Notes under the pieces: model-generated
The model's database searches: none
What the model saw: only the letters and a program-made list of their open reading frames with translations
Told to the model about the DNA's origin: nothing
Shown: piece after piece, positions 23,843 to 32,100 of the stretch
Position numbering within the stretch: position 1 is the first letter of the stretch
How the letters are laid out: each line of letters opens with the position of its first letter
Translations under genes and position numbers: made by a program
From: JBGTKH01 sp041744735
GTDB taxonomy: Bacteria; Planctomycetota; Planctomycetia; Pirellulales; Pirellulaceae
Assembly (NCBI GenBank): GCA_041744735.1
Contig: JBGTKH010000180.1
Coordinates: 1 to 37,275 of the forward strand
Reading direction: 5' to 3'
Length of the DNA stretch: 37,275 bases

Positions 23843-24736
23843 TTATTCCGCCGGCTTGTAATCCCGCCACAGCCAGCGGAGGGAATCGGGTAGGATGGCG
23901 CCGCCGTGGTTGCCGTTGTGGGCGCCTTCGCCGTAGACAAATTGGTAGTCGTATTTGGCGAACTTCAACGCGGCGGCCATCTGTTGGTTGGCCAATGGCC
24001 AGTTGCCGTGTTCGTTGTCCAGGTCGTGGCTGCCGTCTTGCAGAAAAATTCGTAGCGGCTTCGGTTCGGTCTTGCGGATCAGCGACGGATAGACGTAGCC
24101 GCCGCGGATGTTGGTGAAGCTGCCGACGTGACTCAGCACTTTACGAAACTGATCCGGCCGCTCCCAGGCGACGGTAAACGCACAGATACCGCCGCTGCTG
24201 ATCCCGCAGATTGCGTGGCCTTCGGGATCGTCGGTGATGTTGTAAGACTTGCGGACTTCGGGCAGAATCTCCGTCAACAGAAACCGCGCGTAAGCATCCC
24301 CGAGCGAGTCATACTCGACGCTGCGGTTCTCCGGCCGCGGTTGCCAACCGGGCTTGGGTGGCAACTCATTTTGCAAATGGCCCGGGTCAATCAGCACGCC
24401 GATCGTGACCGGCATTTCGCCCTTGTGGATCAGTTTGTCAAACACGATCGGCACGCGGAACTGGCCGTTTTCGTCGACGTAGGCATGACCGTCCTGAAAG
24501 ACCATCAGCGCCGCCGGCTTCGCTTTGTCGTACTGTGCCGGCATGTACGTCCAGTAACGGCGGATGGTGCCGGGAAACACCTTGCTGCTGTCCCACACGT
24601 GCATCGTCACCTCGCCGCGTGGCACGTTTTCCTGCCGCACTGAATCCGGGCCATAGTCATAGACCTTTACATCCGTTTCCTGCGCGGCTGCCGGTAATGC
24701 AACCAGTAGAAAAAATCCGACGATACAGCGAATCAT
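23843..24736 (-). CDS. Secreted esterase, enterochelin-esterase-like alpha/beta hydrolase
   Basis: A 297-residue exported esterase of the Fes/esterase-D type (PF00756-like). The signal peptide is MIRCIVGFFLLVALPAAAQ, with a plausible cut after AAA-Q. The core has YWTYMPAQYDKAKPAALMVF, the nucleophile elbow GISSGG, the acid region FLQDGSHDLDNE, and a late His in YGEGAHNGNHGGAILPDSLR. Family members often hydrolyse sugar or siderophore esters; the substrate here is not known. The start is ATG 24734-24736, with GGAG five bases upstream; the longer frame to 24979 overlaps the sulfite-oxidase fragment and is not needed. Confidence 0.88.
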   Translation of the reverse strand: MIRCIVGFFLLVALPAAAQETDVKVYDYGPDSVRQENVPRGEVTMHVWDSSKVFPGTIRRYWTYMPAQYDKAKPAALMVFQDGHAYVDENGQFRVPIVFDKLIHKGEMPVTIGVLIDPGHLQNELPPKPGWQPRPENRSVEYDSLGDAYARFLLTEILPEVRKSYNITDDPEGHAICGISSGGICAFTVAWERPDQFRKVLSHVGSFTNIRGGYVYPSLIRKTEPKPLRIFLQDGSHDLDNEHGNWPLANQQMAAALKFAKYDYQFVYGEGAHNGNHGGAILPDSLRWLWRDYKPAE

Positions 24737-24751
24737 GGGGGCTCCTTGTGA

Positions 24752-25111
24752 TTGGGCGTTAGGTGGCAGGATCATACCTTGAACGACTTCGTGCAGACAA
24801 GCAGTGAATCGCAACCCCGGCCCGATCCTAATGAACAATTCTATATTCGCACGCACTTCGAGGTGCCGGCGATCGACGTCGCTCAGTGGAAACTGAAAAT
24901 TGACGGCCAAATCGAACGTCCTTTCGAGATCCGCCGCCAACTTCGTGGCGTAAGCTTCCAGCTTGCGTTTCTGGGACACAAGATCCTTTTTCCAACCGAT
25001 GTTAGACGAAATAACTGGCGGTTCTTGCCGGGCGAGTTTCTGCGGCTGCTGGAAGAGCTGCCCGCGCGAGCCGGCGAAGAGGCCATCAAAACGGCCATCG
25101 CGTCCACATGA
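24752..25111 (+). pseudogene. N-terminal fragment of a sulfite-oxidase-type molybdoenzyme
   Basis: A 119-codon frame whose first half reads FYIRTHFEVPAIDVAQWKLK followed by IDGQIERPFEI, the start of the molybdopterin domain in sulfite oxidases (F.VRNH..VP.ID...W.L.I.G.V..P). After that the similarity stops and the remainder (RGVSFQLAFLGHKILFPTDV onwards) is unrelated to that family. An intact enzyme has several hundred residues, so this is a truncated and fused remnant. The initiation codon would be TTG and there is no clear ribosome-binding site. Confidence 0.55.
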
Positions 25112-25126
25112 AAGGTGCGGCGTAGG

Positions 25127-25369
25127 TCACTTTGTTGATCGCTGAATGGCCGCTCTCCGCTCGGCGGTCAGCGGTCGTTTGAGCACCGCGACGACGTATC
25201 TGGTTCCGCCCCGAATTTGATTGGTGTCAAACACACTTACGAGTTCCCAGCCATCCCAACCCAGTCGGTTCAATTCGTAATTGAACTTTTGCGAGTTGAA
25301 CAAACCGCCCTGAGAGATAAATACCTCGGCGTCAAAGTTGAACGACAGCGTTTCATATTCCCAACCCAT
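25127..25369 (-). CDS. DUF4177 domain protein
   Basis: An 80-residue protein matching DUF4177: MGWEYETLSFNFD at the start, then LNRLGWDGWELVSVF and the final strand RYVVAVLKRPL. The function is unknown. I choose ATG 25367-25369, with AAAGG seven bases upstream. A start at 25393 would add eight residues and overlap the stop of the upstream hydrolase gene (TGATG). Either way it is the second gene of an operon with that hydrolase. Confidence 0.8.
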   Translation of the reverse strand: MGWEYETLSFNFDAEVFISQGGLFNSQKFNYELNRLGWDGWELVSVFDTNQIRGGTRYVVAVLKRPLTAERRAAIQRSTK

Positions 25370-25392
25370 GGTTAGTCCTTTCGAAAGTGGCA

Positions 25393-26214
25393 TCAGAGAT
25401 GCCTGGCCAAGAGTTCAACGATTCCGTCGGGATTGTCCGAGTTCAGCCAGTGGCCACCGGGCAACTCATGCAGGAAAACTCGGCCGGTGGATTTTGCAGC
25501 GGCGTCGATGCGAGCGGCAGTTTGCGGGCCGATTAAGTTTGATTCTGTGGCTTTGATAAAATGTAACCGAACGCCCGCTGGCGGCAAATCGACGACGGGC
25601 CAGAGATCTGCGTCGTAGAAGCCGAGTAACAGCGGTTCCAGCTCTTCGATGTTGAAACGCCAGCGCACAACGTGGCCCGCGCGTGTCAAGTTCGTCGCCA
25701 TCCAAGCGGCGACGGGTGACGAGACACCGGCGGCTTGCATGGCTTCCACGGCGGCGGCGCGCGAGGAAAACGTATTCGGCAAGCGGCGAATTACTTGCAG
25801 CATGCGCCACGCCTCGCCGGTTGCGCGGGGCACGGGGGCTGGCGTGGAATCGACGATCCAGATTTGCTCTAGCGGCGTGCGGCGCTGTGGGTTGGCGGTC
25901 CAAGCCAGTGCAACTTTGCCGCCGAACGAATGACCGCATACGGCCAGACACGGGCCGGGGAGCGAAGCGGCGACAGGCTCTAAATCCTCCGCCGCTTGTT
26001 GGATCGTTGGCGAGCCGCTCATGCCGACCGATTCGCCGTGCTCGCGCAGGTCCACGAGCAGGACGCCCCACGTTGGCTTCTGCTGCAGGAAGTTTTTGCT
26101 GATCGATGCCCAATTGCGTCCCTGGCCGAAAGCGCCGTGCAGCATCATTAGCCACGAAAACGGCGGCTCGCTCTTCTCGTCGGACTGCAGCAGTTGGAAG
26201 TGCAACTGGGTCAT
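25393..26214 (-). CDS. Alpha/beta hydrolase (YbfF-like esterase)
   Basis: A 273-residue cytosolic alpha/beta hydrolase. The oxyanion region is LMMLHGAFGQGRNW, followed by DLREHGES, the nucleophile elbow GHSFGG with Ser96, and a C-terminal His in HELPGGHWLNSD. The pattern (LHG..G....W, D.R.HG.S, GHS.GG) matches the YbfF/abhydrolase-11 group of short-chain esterases; the substrate is unknown. The start is ATG 26212-26214 (MTQLHFQLL), since the longer frame to 26268 runs into a palindrome. No strong ribosome-binding site is visible. Confidence 0.88.
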   Translation of the reverse strand: MTQLHFQLLQSDEKSEPPFSWLMMLHGAFGQGRNWASISKNFLQQKPTWGVLLVDLREHGESVGMSGSPTIQQAAEDLEPVAASLPGPCLAVCGHSFGGKVALAWTANPQRRTPLEQIWIVDSTPAPVPRATGEAWRMLQVIRRLPNTFSSRAAAVEAMQAAGVSSPVAAWMATNLTRAGHVVRWRFNIEELEPLLLGFYDADLWPVVDLPPAGVRLHFIKATESNLIGPQTAARIDAAAKSTGRVFLHELPGGHWLNSDNPDGIVELLARHL

Positions 26215-26223
26215 ATCGTGTGT

Positions 26224-26289
26224 CTGAATTTGCAAGCATTCAGATTTCGAAGCTTGGCAAAAAGGCACGCTGAATGCTTGCGAATCCAG
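26224..26289. repeat. 20-bp inverted repeat upstream of the hydrolase
   Basis: Arms 26224-26243 and 26270-26289 match at 18 of 20 positions around a 26-nt loop, with an exact core GCAAGCATTCAG. It fills the gap between the end of the deoxyhypusine-synthase homologue and the start of the hydrolase gene (both on the minus strand). Confidence 0.8.
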
Positions 26290-26312
26290 CTACAAAAAAC
26301 TGATAGGCGCGG

Positions 26313-27413
26313 CTACTGCGCCGACGTATGATTGTGGCGATCGAGGTCTTCGAACAGGGCCTTGATGAGCAACGGCAGGACAACGGTGGCGTCGGCGTAG
26401 ACTTCGGCGTAGCGGCCGCCGTCCGCAGGCGGCATGAATTTACCCCAGCTCACGCCTTCCGAATACGTGCAGCCGGACAGGCCGCCCCAATGAACCGGCT
26501 CGGGGCAAATTCGCACGCCGTATTGAAAACGTGGCGGCGTCAGGTTGCTGCCGAGTCGATGGTTCGTGATGTCGTAATACGGAGCCACTTGCTGCGCCCA
26601 ATTGCGCGGCACGCCTCCGCCAATCGTTAGAATGCCCAACCGTTTGGCGCTGCCGGCGAACCGCGCGTACTCCTGCAGATCGAGGAACGGGTTGAACGGC
26701 GGCACGGCTTGCAGCAGTTCTTCGCGCGAAAGAGTCGCCGGGTCGCGGCCCGTTGCCCGCAGCGCTCGGCCCATGGCCCACGTCGATACGTCGAGTCCCA
26801 TTTCGCTGTCGGTAAATGCCGGAATGAAGACCGGCACGCCGCGCTCGAAAGCGCTGCGCAGAATTCCGGGGCCTTCGTTCATTTCGCTCAAACGCTGTCC
26901 GATGGCCCGGCACAACCGTGCCGAACACCATGTGCCACCGTCCGGTTCAACGCTTTCCAAAACGGACCGCACCAGCCGCTCGACGTCGTTCAGGTTGGCT
27001 TCCATTTCCAGCGTGTCGTAGATGCGGTTGTAGCCGCGCTCGAACAGCGTTTCATCCGTGTGCGACGGGCTGTAACGGTAGTGCGTCAGGCCGATCGATT
27101 CCGTCAAGCCGTGAGCGATCAGAGCGCCGGTTGCCACGACGGCGCTGACGATGCCACGTTCGAGAATGTCACAAATGATGCGACCCTGTTTAGCAACCGT
27201 CATCGCGCCGGAAATCGTCAGCACCACGCGGCATTCGGAATCCTCCGTCATGGCCAGCAGGATTTCCAACGCCTCGCCCAATTGCCGGCCGGAAAACGCG
27301 GTCTTGGACATCGACCGCACCAGATCGCTGAAGCTGTTTACCTGGTCCAGCGACAGGCTCTCCAGCGGAACCAAACCGTCCGAGCGGCCGTCGTGCAAGT
27401 CCGTACGTTTCAC
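26313..27413 (-). CDS. Deoxyhypusine synthase family protein
   Basis: A 366-residue bacterial homologue of eukaryotic/archaeal deoxyhypusine synthase. The catalytic Lys is kept in SEGVSWGKFMPP (Lys325), and NAD-binding blocks such as TISGAMTVAKQG, GALIAHGLTESIG and TIGGGVPRNWAQQ are present. Eukaryal DHS transfers aminobutyl from spermidine to eIF5A; bacteria lack eIF5A, and some bacterial homologues instead make polyamines such as homospermidine. A polyamine-synthase role is therefore the better guess here. The start is GTG 27411-27413, with GGGA about nine bases upstream. Confidence 0.9.
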   Translation of the reverse strand: MKRTDLHDGRSDGLVPLESLSLDQVNSFSDLVRSMSKTAFSGRQLGEALEILLAMTEDSECRVVLTISGAMTVAKQGRIICDILERGIVSAVVATGALIAHGLTESIGLTHYRYSPSHTDETLFERGYNRIYDTLEMEANLNDVERLVRSVLESVEPDGGTWCSARLCRAIGQRLSEMNEGPGILRSAFERGVPVFIPAFTDSEMGLDVSTWAMGRALRATGRDPATLSREELLQAVPPFNPFLDLQEYARFAGSAKRLGILTIGGGVPRNWAQQVAPYYDITNHRLGSNLTPPRFQYGVRICPEPVHWGGLSGCTYSEGVSWGKFMPPADGGRYAEVYADATVVLPLLIKALFEDLDRHNHTSAQ

Positions 27414-27530
27414 AAGATCGGTCCCAGCAAGTTGATTTCAGTGATGCGGGTAATGCGGTACTTTTGGCAACTGCTTAACTTAGACGACGCTCGGCCAAAG
27501 TCCAAGGCGGCGGGCGGCGCGTAGATATAA

Positions 27531-27595
27531 GCCGGATTGCCAATCCGGCCGCAGCACAACTCGCCAATGATTCCCGGCCGGATTGGCAATTCGGC
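27531..27595. repeat. 21-bp inverted repeat (GCCGGATTGCCAATCCGGCCG)
   Basis: Arms 27531-27551 and 27575-27595 match at 20 of 21 positions around a 23-nt loop. Each arm also contains a shorter palindrome (CCGGATTG/CAATCCGG). It lies in the roughly 390-nt gap between the divergent deoxyhypusine-synthase homologue and the AI-2E transporter, which also holds the repeat at 27683-27745. Confidence 0.85.
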
Positions 27596-27682
27596 CTACC
27601 ATTTTTCGCGCCGCTGACCGCCAAGCGTCAATCGGCTACAATGCCGCGCGGCGTGTAACCCGTCAACCGTAAACTGATGGAT

Positions 27683-27745
27683 GTAGCCGAACTCGCCAGA
27701 GTTAGGTTTTCCCGAGATCTGGCCAAAGTCTGGCGACTTCGGCTA
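27683..27745. repeat. Inverted repeat, GTAGCCGAA family, copy 2 (opposite orientation to copy 1)
   Basis: The left arm (27683-27706, begins GTAGCCGAACTCGCCAGAGT) and right arm (27723-27745) match at 20 of 23 positions around a 16-nt loop. The left arm here corresponds to the right arm at 2339-2362 and vice versa, so the element is inverted with respect to copy 1. It lies about 55 nt upstream of the AI-2E transporter start and may affect its leader. Confidence 0.85.
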
Positions 27746-27800
27746 GCCTGCAATGCGAGGCTAACCGTGGCCAATGGGCATTCGTGTAAAGGAGGCAACG

Positions 27801-29159
27801 ATGTCACGCAAATTTTCGTTCTACATGCTGTTGGGCAGTATTGCCGTGATCGGCGTGCTGTTCTATCGCGTGATGGCGAATTTCATTTTGCCGTTGTTTC
27901 TGGCGGTGCTACTGGTCGTCATGTTTCATCCGCTGCATCGTTGGATATTGCAGCGTTGCAAGCAGCGGCAGCGTCTGGCGGCGCTGTTGACCACCGCGGC
28001 CGTCATGCTGATCGTGCTGGCACCGGCAGGCGTTGTGCTGACGCTGGCGGCTCAAGAGGGTGCGTCGCTCGTCGGCAGTTTTAACCAAGCGATGGCCAAA
28101 GACCGAGTGACCAAGCTGCGACACCGGCTGGGCTTGGACATGCCGTACGCCGATTCGCTACGGAACATCGAAGCCACGCTAACCGGCTTGTTGGAGAAGA
28201 CGAAGTCGGGTGCGTCGGCGGAAGTACAGCGTTCGGCGGTGCTGAGTGTGCGGCGTGAGTTGGACAAGATCGCCACGTACAAACCGTCCGCATATCGGCT
28301 AACTTCCGCGCTCGACGATGTGCAACTTTCCGAGCCCGGATCGTTGGAGAACCAGATCGCGGTACAGCAGGCATTGGCCGAGTTCCGCAACTTTAAGACC
28401 TGGCTGCTCGGTGGTACGCCGATCGCACAGATCAGGGAACTGGCTAATCCCGGCGACGAAAGGCTCGGTGAACTGAGCGACCAAACGCTGGCCATGATTC
28501 AGCGCGGCTTGCCCGCACTAACCGCAGACACAGCCGTGCTGGTGGGAAAACTAATCCTCGGCACTGGCGTGATGATCGTGGCGTTGTATTTCTTTTTTAT
28601 TGACGGGCCGAAGATCATCCGTGCCTTAATGCGGCTTTCGCCGTTAGAAGATCGCTACGAAAAGGAGTTGCTCGAAGAGTTTGATCGCATCAGCCGCGCA
28701 GTCGTGCTGGCCACGCTGCTATCGGCCGTGGCTCAAGGCGCCCTGGCCGGCGTCGGCTTTTGGTTCGCCGGCTTGGGGTCCGTGTTTCTATTGACATTGT
28801 TGACCACCGTGTTCGCCATGATCCCGTTCGTTGGTGCCGCGGCGGTGTGGGTTCCCGCAAGTCTCTGGTTGTACTTTTATGAAGAGCGGACGCTGGCCGC
28901 CGTGTTGCTGGCTGTGTACGGCGTGGGCGTGATTTCGCTGGCCGACAACGTCGTCAAGCCGCTGGTGCTGCACGGCCAGTCGAATCTGCACCCGCTGCTG
29001 GCGCTGTTGAGCGTCCTGGGCGGCGTGCAAGCGCTTGGCCCGATCGGAATTCTCGTCGGTCCAATGGCGGTCGCATTCTTGCAGACGTTGTTGAACATCT
29101 TGCACCGGGAATTGATGGCGCAAGATAAGGAAGCGACCAAATCGACGCAGGGGAGTTAA
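27801..29159 (+). CDS. AI-2E family transporter (TqsA/PerM-like)
   Basis: A 452-residue polytopic membrane protein of the AI-2E exporter family (PF01594). The first helices are FYMLLGSIAVIGVLFYRVMA and FILPLFLAVLLVVMF. A long soluble region (about residues 80-240) follows, and the C-terminal half has the family block IPFVGAAAVWVPASLW and LADNVVKPLVLHGQS..HPLLALLSVLGG. Members export autoinducer-2 or act as general permeases; the substrate is not known. The start is ATG 27801, preceded by an excellent AAAGGAGG five bases upstream. The stop overlaps the convergent dehydrogenase gene by four bases. Confidence 0.92.
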   Translation: MSRKFSFYMLLGSIAVIGVLFYRVMANFILPLFLAVLLVVMFHPLHRWILQRCKQRQRLAALLTTAAVMLIVLAPAGVVLTLAAQEGASLVGSFNQAMAKDRVTKLRHRLGLDMPYADSLRNIEATLTGLLEKTKSGASAEVQRSAVLSVRRELDKIATYKPSAYRLTSALDDVQLSEPGSLENQIAVQQALAEFRNFKTWLLGGTPIAQIRELANPGDERLGELSDQTLAMIQRGLPALTADTAVLVGKLILGTGVMIVALYFFFIDGPKIIRALMRLSPLEDRYEKELLEEFDRISRAVVLATLLSAVAQGALAGVGFWFAGLGSVFLLTLLTTVFAMIPFVGAAAVWVPASLWLYFYEERTLAAVLLAVYGVGVISLADNVVKPLVLHGQSNLHPLLALLSVLGGVQALGPIGILVGPMAVAFLQTLLNILHRELMAQDKEATKSTQGS

Positions 29160-30178
29160 TCGAGTCGTGCAACAATCGCAGCGGTAAAGTCCTTAGTCGC
29201 CAGATGGCCGCCCAGATCGCGAGTTTTTTGCCCGTCGGCGAGAGCTTGGTTGTAGGCCGATTTGATGTTGGCGGCCACGGCGCGACAGCGCTCGTCGCCG
29301 CGGGTTTCGGCCAGATGATTTAGCATCATCACCGCCGACATCAGCAGGGCCAGCGGATTCGCCACGTTCTTGCCGGCAATGTCCGGCGCGGAACCGTGCA
29401 CGGCCTCGAAGACCGCCTGATCGTCACCAATGTTAGCGCCCGGCACAACGCCCAGCCCGCCAACCTGCCCGGCACATAGGTCGCTAATCACGTCGCCATA
29501 CAGATTCTCTAATAGCAGCACGTCGAAGCGCGTCGGATCTTGCACCATCTTCATGCAACCGGCATCGACAATCAACTCTTCGTAGGGCACGTCGGTGTAC
29601 TCGGCAGCAACCGGCCGAGCGCAGCGCAGGAACATGCCGTCGGTCAGCTTCATAATGTTGGCCTTGTGAAACACGCTGATCTTGCGCCGCTTGCGCCGCC
29701 GCGCGAAGTCAAAGGCCCACCGCGCAATCCGCCGGCAAGCGTTCTCGGTTGCCACTTTCATACTCACGACCACGTCAGCAGTGATCCTGTTCTCGATGCC
29801 GCTGTACAACCCCTCGGTGTTCTCACGGACGATGATCAGGTCGACGTTTTCAAAGCGTGTCGGCACACCGTCCAAACTGCGCACGGGACGCACCGCCGCG
29901 AACAGGTTCAGCCGCTGTCGAAGCTGCACGTTGACCGAAGTAAATCCTTCGCCGATGGGAGTTGAACAGGGACCTTTTAGAGCCACACCGAATTCGCGAA
30001 TCGCGTCCACAGTTTGTTCGGGCAGCACGTCGAGCCCGCGGTCGATCGCCGCAATTCCCGCGTAGTGCTCGACCCATTCGACCGGCGCCCCCACAGCCGC
30101 CAACACCTGCTGCACGGACACGGTCACCTCCGGCCCGATACCATCGCCGGGGATCAGAACCACTTTGTGTTTTTCCAC
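29156..30178 (-). CDS. Isocitrate/isopropylmalate dehydrogenase family protein (NAD-isocitrate-dehydrogenase type)
   Basis: A 340-residue beta-decarboxylating dehydrogenase. It opens HKVVLIPGDGIGPEV; the substrate loop VRENTEGLYSGIEN favours isocitrate over isopropylmalate (LeuB has RELTGGIY), and the catalytic Lys/Asp blocks HKANIMKLTDGMFL and MVQDPTRFDVLLLENLYGDVISDL are intact, followed by HGSAPDIAGKN. Most likely NAD-dependent isocitrate dehydrogenase; homoisocitrate or tartrate dehydrogenase are alternatives. The start is GTG 30176-30178, with AAAGGAG about eleven bases and GGAG four bases upstream; a longer frame begins at TTG 30217. The stop overlaps the convergent transporter by four bases. 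Confidence 0.9.
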   Translation of the reverse strand: MEKHKVVLIPGDGIGPEVTVSVQQVLAAVGAPVEWVEHYAGIAAIDRGLDVLPEQTVDAIREFGVALKGPCSTPIGEGFTSVNVQLRQRLNLFAAVRPVRSLDGVPTRFENVDLIIVRENTEGLYSGIENRITADVVVSMKVATENACRRIARWAFDFARRRKRRKISVFHKANIMKLTDGMFLRCARPVAAEYTDVPYEELIVDAGCMKMVQDPTRFDVLLLENLYGDVISDLCAGQVGGLGVVPGANIGDDQAVFEAVHGSAPDIAGKNVANPLALLMSAVMMLNHLAETRGDERCRAVAANIKSAYNQALADGQKTRDLGGHLATKDFTAAIVARLD

Positions 30179-30413
30179 GATCTCCGTCTCCTTTTCCGCC
30201 TGCCACGAAATGAACAATGGGTCATTCTAGCGATTCCCAATCGGATTGTCGCCAGTTGCTACATCGTCTGCTACTGCTAAACTGGCAGCCATGCCAGCCG
30301 ACATTCGCGATGTCGATCCTCGAGTTGTCCCCCGGTACTTTGGTCCGCGTCGAAGTGATCGGTAAGTTACGCCGTGCATATGCGAACAGTCCGAAAATCG
30401 GAGATGTGCTGCC

Positions 30414-30629
30414 ATGATCGAATTCACGAAAAAGGAAATCCTTCAGAAGCTCGGGGCCATATGTGCGTTAACGCCCGACGTTCGATTCGGACAGATGATT
30501 GCGAATCTTGCTTTTTTAGCGGAGGACACGTCCGAGCAAACGCTTTGGGACATCGAAGACGAAGATTTGCTGCGAGTCATGGAACGGCACGTGGCCGACT
30601 TAGCTGAGCATCAGCCCAACAGCGCTTGA
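30414..30629 (+). CDS. Small conserved-looking hypothetical protein (71 aa)
   Basis: A 71-residue acidic helical protein, starting MIEFTKKEILQKLGAICAL and containing RFGQMIANLAFLAED and LWDIEDEDLLRVMERH. It has GGAG ten bases before ATG 30414 and a typical codon pattern, so I think it is real. No named family is recognised. A 35-codon frame (30310-30417) overlaps its start by ATGA, but has no ribosome-binding site of its own and I do not annotate it. Confidence 0.65.
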   Translation: MIEFTKKEILQKLGAICALTPDVRFGQMIANLAFLAEDTSEQTLWDIEDEDLLRVMERHVADLAEHQPNSA

Positions 30630-30657
30630 ATGGCGCGCTGTCTTCGCTCGTCCGCCT

Positions 30658-32100
30658 CTAACGAACCACAACCAGCGGATCGCGGACTTCCCGTTGCCAG
30701 TCTTGCAGCTTACGGTGGAGATCGGTGAGGACGACTGCGTGCCGCGTGTTGTTCGAGAGGTCGTGCATTTCGTCGCGGTCGACGGCGAGGTCGAAGAGTT
30801 GGTATCTGTTGATTTGCGGGTAATGGATCAGCTTCCAGCGGTCGGTGCGGATCATGCGTTGGCTGTCGCGGAAGTAACAGAAGACTTGCTCGTGAATCGT
30901 GTCCGTTTTGCCGGCCAGCACGTGGGCGAAGCTCTTGCCTTCGACCGTTGCGGGCACAGGCACGTTGCAGAGGTCGCAGACGGTTGGATACATATCGCGC
31001 AAATAGACCTGCGCCGCCAGTCGTTTGCCGGCCGGAATGCCGGGGCCGCGGATCAACAGCGGCACGCCGACCGTGTGCTCGTACATGTTCTGCTTGCCGC
31101 GCAAGCCGTGACTGCCGATGGCCAGGCCGTGATCGGCGGTGAAGATGATCAGCGTGTTGTCCCACTGGCCGGTCTGTTGGAGCGCCGCGAAGATGCGGCC
31201 GATCTGTTGGTCCATGTGCGAGATGACACGGTAGTACATCGCCAGTTCATCGCGCACGTCGGCGGGTGTGCGCGGCCAAGGCAGCAGCAACTCGTCGCGG
31301 CCGCGGAAGTTGCCGTGGTCAAAGGGATGCTCAGGCAGGAAGTTTTTGGGCAGCGGCATTTTCGCCGCGTCGTACTTTTCCTCGTAGCCCGGCGGCATGA
31401 TCAGCGGATCGTGCGGGGCGGTGAAGTTCACGTGCAGGAAGAACGGCTTGTCGCCATTGGGCGACAGCAAGCGAATCGCCGCGTCGGCAAACTCGCCGCT
31501 GATGTTGGGAGTCAGCCCGACGCCTTTGCCGGGAAAGAGCGTGCCGTCGTCGCTTTGAAAGATCCAGCCGCGATAGCCGGTGATCTCGCGGCCTTTCCAA
31601 TCCTGCTGAACGACCGAGAAGCGCCCGCCGCCGCCGGTGAACAGGCCGTCGGTCTCGTCGTAGCCGCGCGTGACGGGCTTGCCGTCGTTGTGCCACTTGC
31701 CGACGTAATACGAACGATACCCGCCGCGCCGCATCGCCTCGCCCCATAACACAAGCTGCGGATCGATCTGGCCGCCGAAATCCAGAATGCCGTTGCGAAA
31801 GCCGCCGCAGCCGGTCAGTATCTCCGCGCGGCTGGGCGTACAAATCGGATTGGCACATACGGCGCGAGTCAGCACCGACCCTTCGCGCACCAGCCGATCC
31901 AGATTCGGCGTCTGAATTACCGAGTTCCCCAGCGCGGAAATCGTATCCGGCCGCTGATCGTCGGCCACCAAGACCAGCACGTTCGGCCAGCGGCGCGAAG
32001 CGTGTTGTTCGTTTGCATCAGCAATTTGACTAACGTCCAGAGTCAGCGACAAGAATGTCCAACAGACCAGGGATACGCTTGATAAATGGAAGCAATGCAT
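30658..32100 (-). CDS. Secreted sulfatase (type I, CxPSR formylglycine motif)
   Basis: A 480-residue arylsulfatase-family hydrolase with an N-terminal signal-like segment (FHLSSVSLVCWTFLSLTL). Metal site: VLVADDQRPD (Asp47, Asp48). The formylglycine signature is Cys87-Thr-Pro-Ser-Arg91 followed by AEILTG, which anaerobic or FGE-type maturases convert. Further active-site blocks are YYVGKWHN, NFTAPHDPL and FTADHGLAIGSHGLRGKQ. Planctomycetes use many such enzymes on sulfated algal polysaccharides; the substrate of this one is unknown. The start is ATG 32098-32100, with AAAGG about ten bases upstream. A LacI-like operator lies about 80 bp upstream (32177-32190). Confidence 0.93.
   Translation of the reverse strand: MHCFHLSSVSLVCWTFLSLTLDVSQIADANEQHASRRWPNVLVLVADDQRPDTISALGNSVIQTPNLDRLVREGSVLTRAVCANPICTPSRAEILTGCGGFRNGILDFGGQIDPQLVLWGEAMRRGGYRSYYVGKWHNDGKPVTRGYDETDGLFTGGGGRFSVVQQDWKGREITGYRGWIFQSDDGTLFPGKGVGLTPNISGEFADAAIRLLSPNGDKPFFLHVNFTAPHDPLIMPPGYEEKYDAAKMPLPKNFLPEHPFDHGNFRGRDELLLPWPRTPADVRDELAMYYRVISHMDQQIGRIFAALQQTGQWDNTLIIFTADHGLAIGSHGLRGKQNMYEHTVGVPLLIRGPGIPAGKRLAAQVYLRDMYPTVCDLCNVPVPATVEGKSFAHVLAGKTDTIHEQVFCYFRDSQRMIRTDRWKLIHYPQINRYQLFDLAVDRDEMHDLSNNTRHAVVLTDLHRKLQDWQREVRDPLVVVR

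Noticed and set aside
23613..23870. 85-codon minus-strand frame overlapping the TM protein at 23353
   Set aside because: Shadow of the TM-protein frame without motifs.
24883..24979. N-terminal extension of the secreted esterase (frame to 24979)
   Set aside because: A good signal peptide and ribosome-binding site sit at 24736, and the extension lies opposite the sulfite-oxidase fragment.
30310..30417. 35-codon frame (MSILELSPGTLVRVEVIGKL...) overlapping the next start by ATGA
   Set aside because: No ribosome-binding site and no recognisable family; the overlap alone is weak evidence. The 71-residue gene at 30414 has its own GGAG.
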